Below, piece by piece: positions 35,511-46,475 of a stretch of 64,000 nucleotides of DNA. The notes beneath the pieces were generated by a model. It searched no databases and was not told where the DNA came from. It saw nothing but the letters and a program-made list of their open reading frames with translations. The position numbers and the translations under genes were made by a program. How positions within the stretch are numbered: the stretch's first letter is position 1; every line of letters begins with the position of its first letter. The stretch covers positions 11,316,427 through 11,380,426 of the forward strand of contig JABAKD010000023.1 of NCBI GenBank assembly GCA_012845835.1, in the 5' to 3' direction. The stretch is from Undaria pinnatifida (Eukaryota; Sar; Phaeophyceae; Laminariales; Alariaceae).

Positions 35511-36337
35511 ATTATGTGCCTTGTGCCGCCTTCACGTATTGCGAACAGCGTGCCCCATGCTCCTAACGTTGTCCACCCTCCCTCCATTGAAGTCGCCACT
35601 GGCAACTCCATCCCGCCTCATCCTCCTCTTCTCCCTCCTCAACTTCCAACTACTCCGCCACCGCCACTATCTCCTTCTCCACCTCCGCCACCTCCATCGA
35701 ACCACTGGACAATTGTTAACGAAGTAGGAGATGGAGCTTTTGCCTGCTTCGATGCATTGCACGCAAAGTTTTTGGTGACCCTGAAAGGCCTGTTATCGTT
35801 CGCGAGCATATCCTAGAGTACATTGCTCAACACCTGCACGACCCACTCAACAACTCGGGATTGTCTTTCCACGACGCCGTTTCCTTCGGGATTGCTACCG
35901 AGCCTGTTCAGATACTGAACGCTCCTCCTACATTGTATACTTTTGCTCACAATTATGTTGAACTCATGACCAACCCTCACGCCTGTGCCGGTTACCTGGA
36001 AATCGTTGCTGCACAGTTGATTTACAATAAAAACTTTTCAGCTACTATTTCGGGCCAACTTGGTCAACTGTCGCCACCTTCCAACCAAAGCACATGCAGC
36101 ATTATGTACTTCTCTTCCAGGCACTATGTCTCTCTACGTTACAACGTACAACACTTAATCAGTTTCTTCTCGCAACCTCCATTCTGCCAAATCCCACCGC
36201 TTCTGTTATGCTGTCTTTCTTTCAACCGTCCGTCAGGAATTCGACAGCTCATCCACATGAAGCGCTATTTTCTGCGCTTAGCAAAGCCGCGCGTCGTTCC
36301 GACATCTTACCATCGTCTCCTGCAAAGAAAGAAATAA
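35510..36337 (+). pseudogene. OTU-like cysteine protease domain fused to Helitron helicase
   Basis: After the helicase comes a proline-rich linker (35575-35700), then EVGDGA in one frame (35721-35738). After a T-run frameshift, CLLRCIARKVFGD follows (Cys at 35741-35743), giving the D-G-x-C-L-(F)-R OTU nucleophile motif. The frame continues with VREHILEYIAQHL, YVELMTNPHACAGYLEIVAA (matching the Y-x-x-x-M-...-W-G-x-x-x-E-L-x-A element), and RHYVSLR (His at 36122-36124) about 127 residues after the Cys, as in OTU proteases. OTU domains are known in some Helitrons. The frameshift means this copy is inactive. Confidence 0.75.
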
Positions 36338-36479
36338 TTATGCGCCTTCAAGCTCAACTTTCAATGTCGCTCAGGCCCGAGAAGAAATTCCCGCGTCCTT
36401 CCAGGAGGCGTGTCATCGGGTTCCTGCCCATCCGGCTTCGTACTTTGCAGCCACCGCCATGATTACCTCGCATGTGCTC

Positions 36480-38465
36480 CTATACTTACCTTTTGCAAAT
36501 AGTCGTTGAGTTTTGTGCTTTGACTTCATATTTTGTGCACACCAACTTGGGTAGCTCACGACTTGCACGCCTGGGATTCTTGCGTGGCGTTTTTGTGACT
36601 TCTTCCACAGCGCGTGTTCGTCAAAAAAGCTCGGTGTCATCTACGATTCACGTGTATGTGGGGTTTGCCATGTTCGCCCGTACGTATGTGGTACAGAGGG
36701 TACACGCCATTTTCGCCGGGACGTATGTTGTAGAGAGGGTACATCCTACGTCTCCCCCGTAGGGTTTTTCGCGTGGCATGTTTCTTTCTAACCCACTCGC
36801 AGAGGTTCGCCCCTGATCCCCGTGCTCGGCGAGGATAACTAGGGTTGTTATGTTACGGGGTCTTGCCATAGTCACGCGTCCGCATCGTCTCGGTATTTTG
36901 AGTTGTGCGTCTCTGGCATCTGCGAGTTCCTGCGTTTTGCCTAACCTCTTGTTTCCGGCAACTTTCGTCTCCCTTCCACGACGTCTTTTTGTTTCTATTG
37001 AAGCATCGGCGCTTGCCTAGTGCCTATTTGTGTGTCATCCGTTCATTTCTTGCAGTTGTTACGGGTCCTTGCATTGCGTGTGCTTGTGACAAAAACGCAG
37101 TCGAATCTAGGTCTATCGTGTACTTCGGGTTTCCCATTTTCACCGGTCCGTTTGTTGTTGGGGAGATTCGTCGTACGGTTACCCCGTCAATGATTTGTTA
37201 CGGCATGTCATTTGCGAATGTATTCGCTATGTTTCGCGCCGGCTACCCTACATTAACGTGCTTATCTAACGTCGTCGTCTAACGGGGGGGTGCCATAGCC
37301 ATGTGTCCGCATAATGTAGGTGTAAAGGTACCCCATGTCGTGCACGATCGGAATTATTGTTTGTCGTTGTTGCAAGTCCTTGCATAGCGTGTGCTTGTGT
37401 AAAAGGCGTCATCGTTTCTACGACTCGCGTGTACCTGGGATTTGCCAGTTTCGCCCGTCCGTATGTTACAGGAGATGTGTCCTTCCGTTCCCGCGTTGCT
37501 TATTTGATATGACTTGTTTTTCAAACCCACTGCCCGTGTTTCGCGCCGGTTGCCGGTACTGGGCGACGTTTACTAGGGCTTTTGTGTTACCAGAGGGTTG
37601 CGTGTGCTACTGTCAAAATTGCAGTCATATCTAGGACTGACGTGTCCGTGGGAATTGCCTGTTTCGCCCGTTCGTGTGTGTTAGAGATGCATCTTTCCTT
37701 TTCCTCGTTGTTTTCATGTTTTCGCATGTCTTTTTCGAAACCACTCGCTTAGTTTCCCGCCGCCTGTCGGTGTCCGACGAGGTTTCCTAGGATTGTTGTG
37801 TAACGTGAGGTTCCAACAGTCACCCTTCCGCCTGGTGTTCTAATTTGCTGCTTGTGTTTAAAACCGCAGTTGTACCTAGGACTGGTGCTCTACGAGGTTA
37901 CCTAGCATTGTTGTGTAACGGCGTCTTGCCGTAGTCACGCTTCCGCCCGGTGTTGTTTCAATTAGTTTTGCGTCCTCCCTTCTGCAATTCCTGCGTTTTG
38001 CCGAACATTTTCCTTCCGGTGTTTTCCGTCTTCGTTCCCGATAGTTTTTATTGTTTATAGACGCATCAGTGCTTGCCTGGTGTGTATTTGCAAGGCATAC
38101 GCTCCTTGTGTTAGTGTCTATGCCTAGACGCTAGTCAGCCCCTTGCATCTTTAGCCGGTCGCCCCGGTGGCGTATCAGGTTATCCTCGAGCCTGGTATAG
38201 GTCGGTTTCGTGAGTCCGAATCCCCCTGAGTGCATACTCGTATAAATTCGTGGGTACTTTTTCTTGCGCACAAATTGACTCGCGGAAAGCGCGAGAGCGT
38301 GAGTGAGCAACACTCGATGAAAAATCGACGAGCAGTGGGATGGCAGAACCCTATGCGCGTTGTTTATAGACGCATCGGCGCTTGCGTATTGTCTATTTGC
38401 GACCCATGTGCTCCTTGTGTTCGTGTCTATGCCTAGAGACCAGTCAGCTCCTTGCATCTCCTAGG
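36480..38465 (+). repeat. Diverged tandem repeats of about 240-450 bp
   Basis: Blocks repeat phrases such as CGTGTAYxTGGGxTTTGCCAxxTTCGCCCGT, GTTTCGCGCCGG-TGCCGGT, TTGCCxAACxTxTTxxTTCCGG and GTGTCTATGCCTAGA-xxAGTCAGCxCCTTGCATC. The last pair, at 38110-38150 and 38415-38460, is nearly identical. No coding function is seen. These follow the Helitron and may be part of its 3' region. Confidence 0.6.
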
Positions 38466-38469
38466 GTTT

Positions 38470-38985
38470 TACGTTCCCCTTGTGTTGCACCTCATTTTTT
38501 CATGTAGCATGCCTTTATAGTAGATCTGCACGGAAACGTTCTTCATCTACATGTGTTAAGGGACGTTTTCCTTTCGTCGAATGCATTTTTTTTGTCTCAT
38601 TTTTTTTTTTTTTGCCGGGCGGGGTGTTCCATCCACTCCCCCCCCAAATGTCCTTTTCAACTATGTCGCTTTCTCTTCGGCTATACTGTGCCGCTTTGGT
38701 TTCGCCACTTTCCTTTAATGTGGAATTTCTTCCTCGGGGGGGGGGGGGTACCGATATATTCTTCAAGTACATGTTTTAAGGGGCGTTTCCCTTCCAGTCA
38801 GTTATATTTTTTTGTTTGGGTGGGCGTTTCGCCGCGTTTCGATGGGCATGTTTGTGTCTATTGCCGCAGGTACCGCTTTCGTCTTATCCGTTTTCTACCA
38901 GGCACCTGGTTATTACCTCTACGCGTAATTATTACCTGCCGGTAGGATTACTTTTCCGATGTCCGTGCTAACGTCTACTAAATGC
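38470..38985 (+). repeat. Short tandem duplication with G- and T-runs
   Basis: TTCTTCATCTACATGTGTTAAGGGACG at about 38540 recurs as TTCTTCAAGTACATGTTTTAAGGGGCG at about 38760. T-runs, a C-run (38640) and a G-run (38740) lie between. Confidence 0.55.
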
Positions 38986-39500
38986 GCGGTTTTGTCCTCC
39001 GTTTCGTGTGCTACGCGTATAGTTGTATGCTCTATGCACGTCAATATTTTGTGATAGATGTAAGTAGCTACTATGACGTTCAACTACCGCTGTTCCCCAT
39101 CGACGCTGTCTAACTTGGTAAAGGGTGGAAGTTCTGGTGGACCAAGCGGACAGATGGTGGATCGATATGTGGGACGTGCGTGGCACTCCGTTTCCTGTGC
39201 TGCGCATATCTTTGCATGCTCTAAAGGCACGTAAATATGTAGTGATATATGTAAGTAGCTCCTATGACGTCCATCTACCGCTGTTCCCCATCTAAGCAGT
39301 CTAAGTCGGTAGAACGTGGACCTGCTGGCGAATCAAGCGGACGTGGTGGTGGATCGATATATGGGGTAAGCGTGGCACGATCGTTGTGTCGACGGAGGTT
39401 GGATTGCGCTTATGTTCTTCGTCTCGTGTTCCACGCTTCTCGTTGTATGCCCTACGCACGTAAATAGTCCGTCATAGACTTAAGTCGTCGTCAACATGTA
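38985..39500 (+). repeat. 190-bp tandem repeat containing a start-codon region
   Basis: About 2.7 units beginning TTTCGTGTGCTACGCGTATAG (38999), TTTCCTGTGCTGCGCATATC (39189) and CTCGTGTTCCACGCTTCTCG (39420). Each full unit contains CTATGACGTYCATCTACCGCTGTTCCCC, encoding M-T-S-I-Y-R-C-S-P-S-K in the second unit (39268), which resembles the start of the protein fragment at 26750. Confidence 0.75.
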
Positions 39501-39939
39501 TAGCCACCTTCTTCAGGTTTCTTTCGTAATTTGTGCTCTACCACAAAGTGATGGAGGTGGTGCACTACGAATCTGCCTTGGTTTTCGTTGATATTAATAT
39601 ACGATATAAAATATGTTGTGTATTTACCTTTATACATGTTATCAACATTTCATATTTCAAGTTGACTTCCTTTTGTTATTTTCCTGAGCAGCCTCCGTTG
39701 GCACCGTCCTGGCATCTCCCAACTTCCAATCTGAACACCCCATCGTTCTATTATACTTGCTGGACCTTTGCACCTTTTCTTTGCTTTCTACTATTTTTTT
39801 AACTTCCGTTTTATTATTTTCTTCGTTTTCTTGTCCCTCAATGTTTGCTGCTGCGTCTTTGTACGTGTAGCCGACCAATAACAATTTAGTCGGATTTTTT
39901 AAAGTGCAATTGACATTCAGCCCTCATCCATATTTTTTA
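39500..39939. other. Spacer, no gene recognised
   Basis: A piece GAGCAGCCTCCGTTGGCACCGTCCTGGCATCTCCCA near 39688 resembles the family C end motif GGTGCATCCCTGGCATCTCC, and is followed by similar T-rich sequence. It is probably a decayed copy of that part. Confidence 0.45.
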
Positions 39940-40358
39940 GGGCCGTTCCTAACGAACAAAATAAAAAGTCAGGAATCGTGATCGTGAAGTTTGGGTGTGA
40001 CAAAAAATATCACGAATCCAGACATTTCATTCCTGACGGTAAAAGACGATATGTCACGTTTCGTGACATTTTACACTCGTCTTTCCTCGCAATCGGCATG
40101 CTTAGCTGGGTCTGCCATGCTCTATATGTGCCCCTGCCGACCGTGGACATCCTCTCTCGGTGGCGATGGGCTGCAGAGTGGTTCTGTGTGTCTCAATCAG
40201 GCGTGTTTTCGTGTTTTCAAGGAGGTGTGACATTTGTTAGGAATCGTGACTATGAATCGTTTTAGCAAAATATAGAAGAAAAAATGTCAGGATTCGTGAT
40301 TACATCGTGACATGAAAAATCAGGATTCCTGAAAATGTCAGAATGTTAGGAATGCTCC
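39940..40358. mobile_element. Harbinger-like MITE
   Basis: Imperfect terminal inverted repeats GGGCCGTTCCTAAC (39940-39953) and GTTAGGAATGCTCC (40345-40358) are flanked on both sides by TTA, the 3-bp duplication typical of PIF/Harbinger. Subterminal CAGGAATCGTGAT / ATCACGAATCC-GACAT motifs are also inverted. No coding capacity is seen. Confidence 0.75.
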
Positions 40359-40409
40359 TTAGTGCGGATATCGATGTGACTGGCGTTACCAAACACAACC
40401 ATATGTTCC

Positions 40410-40551
40410 ACGCTTTTCAAACAACTATCTCCACCCATCGTCTTCAAGCAAGCTCTACAATTAATACTTCGTACTACTCCACGCTTTTTAAACAACTATC
40501 TCCTCCCATCGTCTTCAAGCCAGCACTACAATTAATACTTCGTACTACTCC
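40410..40551 (+). repeat. 71-bp tandem duplication
   Basis: Two adjacent copies beginning ACGCTTTTYAAACAACTATC and ending TTAATACTTCGTACTACTCC. Confidence 0.85.
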
Positions 40552-40944
40552 AGCACGCCCAGACAATGTCCAATTTGTTGTCAGATTTTGTCGTATTTCG
40601 TTCCCTCAAGAAACGATCTTGTCAGATTTTGTTCACCTCAAAACCCGTTGTACGCGCGATCGAAGTATTCCAAACAGCGTGTAAACAAGAGTTTCGACAA
40701 AATCCTCGATTTCACATCTGTCGCTATTCCAAATGTCTCATGTTATTATATATCGCAAATACAAGATACCAGGTACATACATACTATATATACTCATTCA
40801 CGTGGCGTCTATGGCAAATTTTCCGGCAGCATGGCGGCGGGTCTCTTGGCATTTTGTAGTCGACAGCTTTCACTTACAATCACGCATGGGCCTTGCTTTG
40901 TCGCCTTCACACTACTTGTTTTTCCCGAGCAAGCGTAAGAGCTA
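40552..40944. other. Spacer with a dispersed fragment
   Basis: The segment GTACGCGCGATCGAAGTATTCCAAACAGCGTGTAA at 40648-40685 matches GTAATACGCGCGATCGAAGTATCACACGCAGCTTG at 47852-47888. A small unidentified repeat is shared by the two introns. Confidence 0.45.
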
Positions 40945-42650
40945 GCGAAGCGGGCGGCGAATGCCGCCCGCGGAGCACAGCGCCTTGTATTTACTTAGAT
41001 TTTTTTTTTTGAAAGTGCTCCGTTGGTGCATCCCTGGCATCTCCGGGGGTCCCACTTCGAAACCGCCTCCGTCCATTACTTGGGGAACGGTGCAGCTTTT
41101 CTTTGATTTCTTGCTCCACCTTATAATTTCTATTTTTGCTCGTTTTTCCGTTTTTCGTGACTTTTCATCTGCTTCCATCAAATTTGATTGTTCTGCCAAC
41201 ACGATTTTGATTTTTTTCGCGATTTGTTTATTTCTTTTTGTGTAAATGGTGGACTTCCTATATACGATTTGCCGCTGATTTGTCGCCAGTGCATTCCTTG
41301 CGGAATGGTCCAGCTTTAGCTCTTCTTTGGTTTCTTCCTTCGCCATTTTTTCCTACTTGCACAAAGTTTCATCATATCAGCTGAGATCTCAGCTTGGCTC
41401 ATCATCTCAGCTCAGCTCCGCCCAGCAGCCCACATCAGCGCTATAGCTCAGCAGCGCAGCGCCGTGCAGTGCCCTGCGGTGCCCCGCCGTGCCCTGCGGT
41501 GGCCTGTCGTGCGGTGCGGTACTGTGCCATACTGTGCGTTGTTGTTTGGTCCTGTGCTTTGCCGTGCTGTGCCGTGGTGTGCCGTGCTGAGCGCTTGGCT
41601 GTACTTCCTATTTCGTGCATGTGCTACTACTGTAGTATCATGCCAGGTCCCAGCTGAGCTCGGCTTGGCTCATCAGCGCACCGCAGCGCTAGCTCAGCAG
41701 AGTGCAGCGCCGTGTGGTGCCGCGCTCTGCCGTGTTTTGCCGTGCTGCGTGCTTTGCTGTACTTACTCGTTCGTACATGCCAGTATCATTCGAAGTATCA
41801 TACCACGTACCGGTACTATCAATATACTACACCGGTTTGTACATATTGCGTTGTTGAATCACAAACAATGCACCTCCAGCTCAGATCAGCCCGGCTATAT
41901 ATGTGCTGTGTCGTGCGGCGCTGCGCTTTCGTTCGAGAATACAGCAGTAGTACCGGGTATGATACAGGAACCAGGTACTGGTATGTACGTGTTGTGTACT
42001 CGTCTTTTTGCTTTCTTCAGTTGAGTGTCCTCTCTCGATCCCCATGTTTCCCCTCTCCCCCGCAAATTGCAAATGTACTGCCGATCAGAACGTGACACAA
42101 ACAAGCACACAGCACAGCGCAGGGTAATTAGCTCTGCGCAAGCATCTCTTGGCATTATCAATTCGCTACGCACCAAATGATCATGGGCCTCTTCCTTCTG
42201 CCCCTTTTACATATTTCAGTTGCATTCTTCCTTGCGCGAGCGTAGCGGGCGGCGTCAGCCGCCCGCGGAGGGGAGCCCTGTGTTTACTATAGAACACAGT
42301 GTGCCACCAGGTATTATGGGAAGTACCAGATACCAGGTACCGGTATGTACGCGTGTGTTCTCGTGTTTGTGCTTCGTCGTCGATTTGGTTCTCCATCTCG
42401 GTCCTCAACGCGATTTTTTATTTGCAACTTACACCCGTACTGCCGATCAGAACGTAACATCGCCAACACACAGCACAGCACAGACAGGGCAATCAGCTCC
42501 GTAGCTCTTGGCATTTTCAAATCGCTAGTTGCACCAAATCATGGGCCTCTTCTTTCTGCCCCCTCCACATTTACTTCAAATATTCTTTGCGCGAGCGTAG
42601 CAGGCGGCGTCAGCCGCCCGCGGAGCGGAGCCCTTGTACAGTACTAATAA
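40945..42650 (+). repeat. GC-hairpin satellite family C, block 2
   Basis: Same orientation and order as block 1: hairpin (40945-40970), GGTGCATCCCTGGCATCTCCGGGGG (41020-41065), GATTTGCCGCTGATTTG (41265), then two units each with the GCAGCGC/GTGCCGTG part and a hairpin GCGGGCGGCGTCAGCCGCCCGC at 42248-42269 and 42602-42622. Confidence 0.75.
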
Positions 42651-42689
42651 CAAACGCAACATTTCAGTACAGCCGGATGCCCTCTATAT

Positions 42690-43960
42690 TGTGGGCTACA
42701 TGGTGAGAGTGCCCGGTATTGTGCGAGCGAAATCGCTTGGCACAACTTAGGCCCTTCAATAGTGTGTGGTGCCGCACTATTCAGCGCACACTTGAATAGT
42801 GCGGGTTTGGTCCCTCGCAGGACCCTCTATAGTGCGGGTCGGACGTCATTTCCGTCTCGATGACGAGGACAGAAACGTACAGGCGCGGTGAGCCATCGCT
42901 TACGCGGAACTTTCCCAACATTTCGCCCCCCTCAAAAACTACGCAGCAGAGTGCGGCTTGGACGAGGCCAACTACTTGCTCAAGAGGGCACGGGTGTTGG
43001 TGATCAAAGCGCATGCATCGAAGCCATCTCGCCAGACTAATGTCAGTGCGAAGTTTGACTCGTAGAGCAATGAGCCGTTGTGCTGCACACACACAAGTTG
43101 CTGTTGTTTGTTGCTACCGGCTCTATCGGGTGTTTGATTTATACGCGTTTAATGAGTCGATTTTTGGCAAGTTTTACTGTGGCGGGTCTTCGTGCCTTCC
43201 AGCCAACCCCAATAACGCGAGTGGCGTTGTTGTGTGGGGTTTTCTTGGGGAAACTGAGGTAGAGCATGCGGGAAGGACTTTGGGCTGGGTCGTCTGTTCT
43301 CTTCTAGCCGGAGTGGTGCCCCATTTTTTTCTCTGTGGGTGTCTGGGTTGTGTTGAAAATGTGTTCCTTTGTATGGGGACTAACGTGTTTCGCATTTGGC
43401 AATTTTATATTTCATTTTGTGTAGCTTGTCTTGTAGGGTGTTAGTGTGGTTGCTATTTTATTAACAATCTACAAGCGAAACCGTCAATGCAGAATGAAAC
43501 AACAAACAACGGGGCTGTGCGCAGACATATCTGTTGAGACACTCAGATTTCATTGCGTAACATGTCATGGACCAAATACCCTGCCGTCTGTGTTCCGCAT
43601 TTGGTTGTCACCGCTGCGCAGTACAGCATTGGCAACATGCTGTATGTTCTCTTCTCACTCACGAACGGACGCAGGGTTCTACCTGTGGAGGCACTACATT
43701 CTGTTCAACACTTCGCTTGTTACATACGCCACCGTGCCACCTTCATCACCGTCGCTGTTCGCTACGTCCTACGCTATATCCTGGTGATATCGCGAATGGT
43801 GCGCCTACCCGCACTGTTGGGAGTTCTGATAACCCTGAATAGTGCGGATAGGCGCACTACTCAGGCTCGTATTAATATAGTGCGGGTCCCCGCTATAGTG
43901 CGGGCTAAATCGCTTGACACATGCCCACACTATAGAGGGCTCCCGACTTTGTATCGTAGT
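42690..43960. mobile_element. Possible TIR element with CTATAGTGCGGG ends
   Basis: The left flank (42705-42845) and the right flank (43795-43955, inverted) share AGCGATTTAGCC/AGCGAAATCGCTTG, GCACTATTCAG, TAGTGCGGG and CCCTCTATAGTG motifs, arranged as imperfect inverted repeats. Interior frames (43013-43444; 43553-44116) have no recognised domain. Boundaries are approximate. Confidence 0.45.
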
Positions 43961-44125
43961 TGCAGCAGTAGCAGTGGGGCAGTGGTGGCAGTGGTAGTAT
44001 TAACGGCAGTTCAAATAGCAGTAGTAGCAGCACTAAAAAGCAGCAGTGGAAGAAGCAGCAGTGGCGGTGGCAGTGAAAGTAGTAGCAGTGTTTTAGCAGT
44101 AATATTAGCACCATAATAGCAGCAT
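43960..44125 (+). repeat. AGC/AGT-rich simple sequence
   Basis: Imperfect GCAGTAGCAGTGG-type trinucleotide repeat, related to the large AGT arrays. It begins about 230 bp downstream (gene direction) of the donor at 44356. Confidence 0.75.
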
Positions 44126-44356
44126 TAAAAACTAGGGTAACAGACAGTAGCAGTCACAGCCGTACTAATGGCAGTAGCAACAAACGAAACCAGAAAAAGC
44201 GAAACTAAGAACACAAGTCCAAACAAAAAAAACTGTTTACCAGGTAACATGTTACAACACGGCACCCTGTCAAAAACACCATAAAAATAACCAAAAATCG
44301 TAACATACACAAGACAGTACAAAAAAAATATAACAACATGCGAAATAAGGACGCAC

Positions 44357-44604
44357 CTAAAGGAGAGGTAGCCCCCGAGCATCAAGATGGCCACCTGGCG
44401 CACGGGGCTGCTCTTAAGGGTGTCCAGCGTCTTGAGCAGTCGCGAGATAAGCAGACCCGACCCCATCCCTACGGCGGCAGCTGAGATGAGAATGTACAGC
44501 GCTTGGGCGAGCAAGCCAAGCATGTCCATCTTGTTATTCGTTGGACTGGTGTTGCTGTTGTCGATGCCATCTCCGGTTGCCGCGGGGTCCGCACCCGATC
44601 GGAC
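44357..44604 (-). CDS. Antiporter exon: linker and long TM helix before YLS
   Basis: The frame starts at GTC after CCGTAAG and encodes a polar loop rich in Asn, Asp and Pro (about 30 residues), then MDMLGLLAQALYILISAAAV, GMGSGLLISRLLKTL, SSPVRQVAILML and GGYLSF. This matches the CPA1 helix and the R/E-x-x-x-x-L-x-x-x-Y-L-S segment. The start is phase 0, matching the end of 62814-62894. The end is TTT AG before GTGCGT, phase 2, completed by C at 22702. Flanking introns are about 18.2 and 21.7 kb. Oppositely oriented repeats (element D and satellite C) lie on both sides. Confidence 0.85.
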
Positions 44605-44734
44605 CTTACGGAAATAAAAATAAATATACATAGCGCAAAAGGCAGATATGTCACTCCTTCACCGAACATGGCGGAACTAAACTCCCCCCCCCCCCACCCT
44701 CCCTCCCCCCAGTCCATTAATATGTATAATACTT

Positions 44735-45305
44735 GGCCTCCGTTGGCACCGACGCTCTAAAACATTACATGTATAGTGGGGTTCGCGTTGGTCAGCAACG
44801 ACGCCGTAAAACATCACTGCGTGAGCTAGACAACTAGGGTACCGTTTTTTATTTTCTTTTTATGGCGGTACCGTGATGGTTATCGAGTAGATCATATTGT
44901 GCGGGGTAGAAAACCCTAACTCCGCACAAGGGAAATGATCCGATCACGTAGGGTGAATGTGGTACGGCACCCACGAGGCAGTTACAGTGTGATAACACCC
45001 AATGCTGTCTCTGGAATGGCCACACCAAAAAACAAAGTAACCCATTGGCGCTGTCATCCATGAGCAATAAAGTAGGCACAAAGTGCCGAAGTCCGTCTTA
45101 CGACCGGTTCTTGGAACGATGCAGTTCACCTTTCATGCGACTCGCCGAACACCTCACGGCGGTTCGCGCTTGGTGCAAGCAATGTGTGCCTGGTTGATGA
45201 AAACCCGACGTGCCCGGTCCCATCATATTAGGCATGCGAGGGTCTATGGTCATACGACTACGGCCATGCACGAACTGAGTACCCGCCCCCGTCCCACCCG
45301 TCCTC
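44735..45305 (+). repeat. 570-bp repeat unit, single copy
   Basis: Begins GGCCTCCGTTGGCACCGACG and ends near the GTACCCGCCCCC tract. It matches each unit of the tandem array at 61469-62762 in the same orientation. It lies directly before LINE-B copy 1 and may be that element's 5' region. Confidence 0.75.
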
Positions 45306-45389
45306 GCCTATCTCCCTCCCTCCGATTCTCCTCAAGCTGTTTTACCCCGCACCCGCCCCGTTCTGCACCTACCCACCCCCAATCCCCTA

Positions 45390-46475
45390 ACTGTACAGAT
45401 GAAGACACAAAAAAACAGAAAAAGAAAAACAGCAAGTGTTCCAAGAGATGGCCAAACATGCAGAGAAATTCCGAGCTGCTGGAAAGCATAAGTAGAACAA
45501 AGAACGACTACAAAGGGATAGTGCAGGAGCGAGGAATATAGAAAGATTGGATTGGTGAAAGCCGCAGCAAGTAAAGTCATAGGGAAGAAGTAGACAGTAT
45601 GCAACAGAGCAGAAAAAAGGAGGGATGAGGAAATAAAAAAGAGGATATAGGAGCAAAACGAGAGACACGCAAAATTTGAGTGGTACAACGAGTTAAATTA
45701 CGGGAGGATGGGCGGAGTATGCTATGGCTAGAACGAAAGTAAAACCTGGTAAAGAAGAAAGGATGGACAGACGTGATAAACAAACAACGACGACTCTGAT
45801 GGCGGGATGAAGCCGATGTGGGTGGGGATCAAAAGCATATTGGACAAACACGCAGGGGGAAGCAGACACGAGAATAGCCACATTAAGAGCACATAACGGC
45901 AAAATGGTTAGTACTTCCAAGGGCAAAAAGGAAATACCAGTGGAGCACTTCCTCAAGCTAGGAACGCCCGCAACCAACGAAAGCGTCGACGTAGAATTCG
46001 ATAAAGCAATTAACGCGTCCGCAGAGGAATAGATGCACCCGGAACAAAATACGGTGAGTGGTCAGAAGGATGGCAGAGATATCTCACGAGGGGAACATGT
46101 GAAAAAGTGCGTACCTAAGCGTAACAGAAAGACAGCAGGGGCAGACCAAACAGTTAACGATCTTATTAGGTACGGGGGATAAGGAATGCTTACCATGGTG
46201 GTTGTGCGTTGTACAATAGGATTGGGAAACACGAGTACGCACCTAAGAGGTGGGGAGAAACATGAGTATGAAGTAAACATATCCAAGAAAGGTGACAAGG
46301 CTGGAACGGGGAACTATAAAGGCATATCGCTAATACGCACTGTGGGAAAAAACGTGCTATAATATATTGAACGATAGAAGAATGGGGACAATGATGGAGA
46401 AGGAAGAAAATCTACGCGAAGGGCAAGCAGGGTAAGGGCCAAACCGTAGCTGCGTACAGGCTGGTTCACGTTAAA
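45390..46475 (+). mobile_element. LINE-B copy 1: linker and start of reverse transcriptase
   Basis: Degenerate frames give TLRAHNGKMVSTSKGKKEIP, VEHFLKLGTP, then NRKTAGADQTVNDLIRYGG and KKGDKAGTGNYKGISLIRTV near 46285-46345. This is the LINE RT motif 1-2 region. The element stops abruptly after EGQAG near 46440-46470. Multiple frameshifts and stops are present. Confidence 0.75.

Larger units (their letters stand above)
30860..36470 (+). mobile_element. Decayed Helitron (Rep-helicase-OTU)
   Basis: Plus-strand remnants follow the Helitron order: Helitron-like N domain, Rep core, Pif1-family helicase and an OTU-like cysteine protease. Frameshifts, stops and one large insertion (about 33650-34860) break the reading frame. 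The 5'-TC and 3'-CTRR ends and terminal hairpin could not be placed. It lies in the 21.7-kb intron of the antiporter, in the opposite orientation. Confidence 0.85.

Noticed and set aside
41464-42024. 186-codon frame in satellite C
   Set aside because: Created by GTGCCGTG/GCAGCGC repeats; equivalent frames in other blocks are broken.
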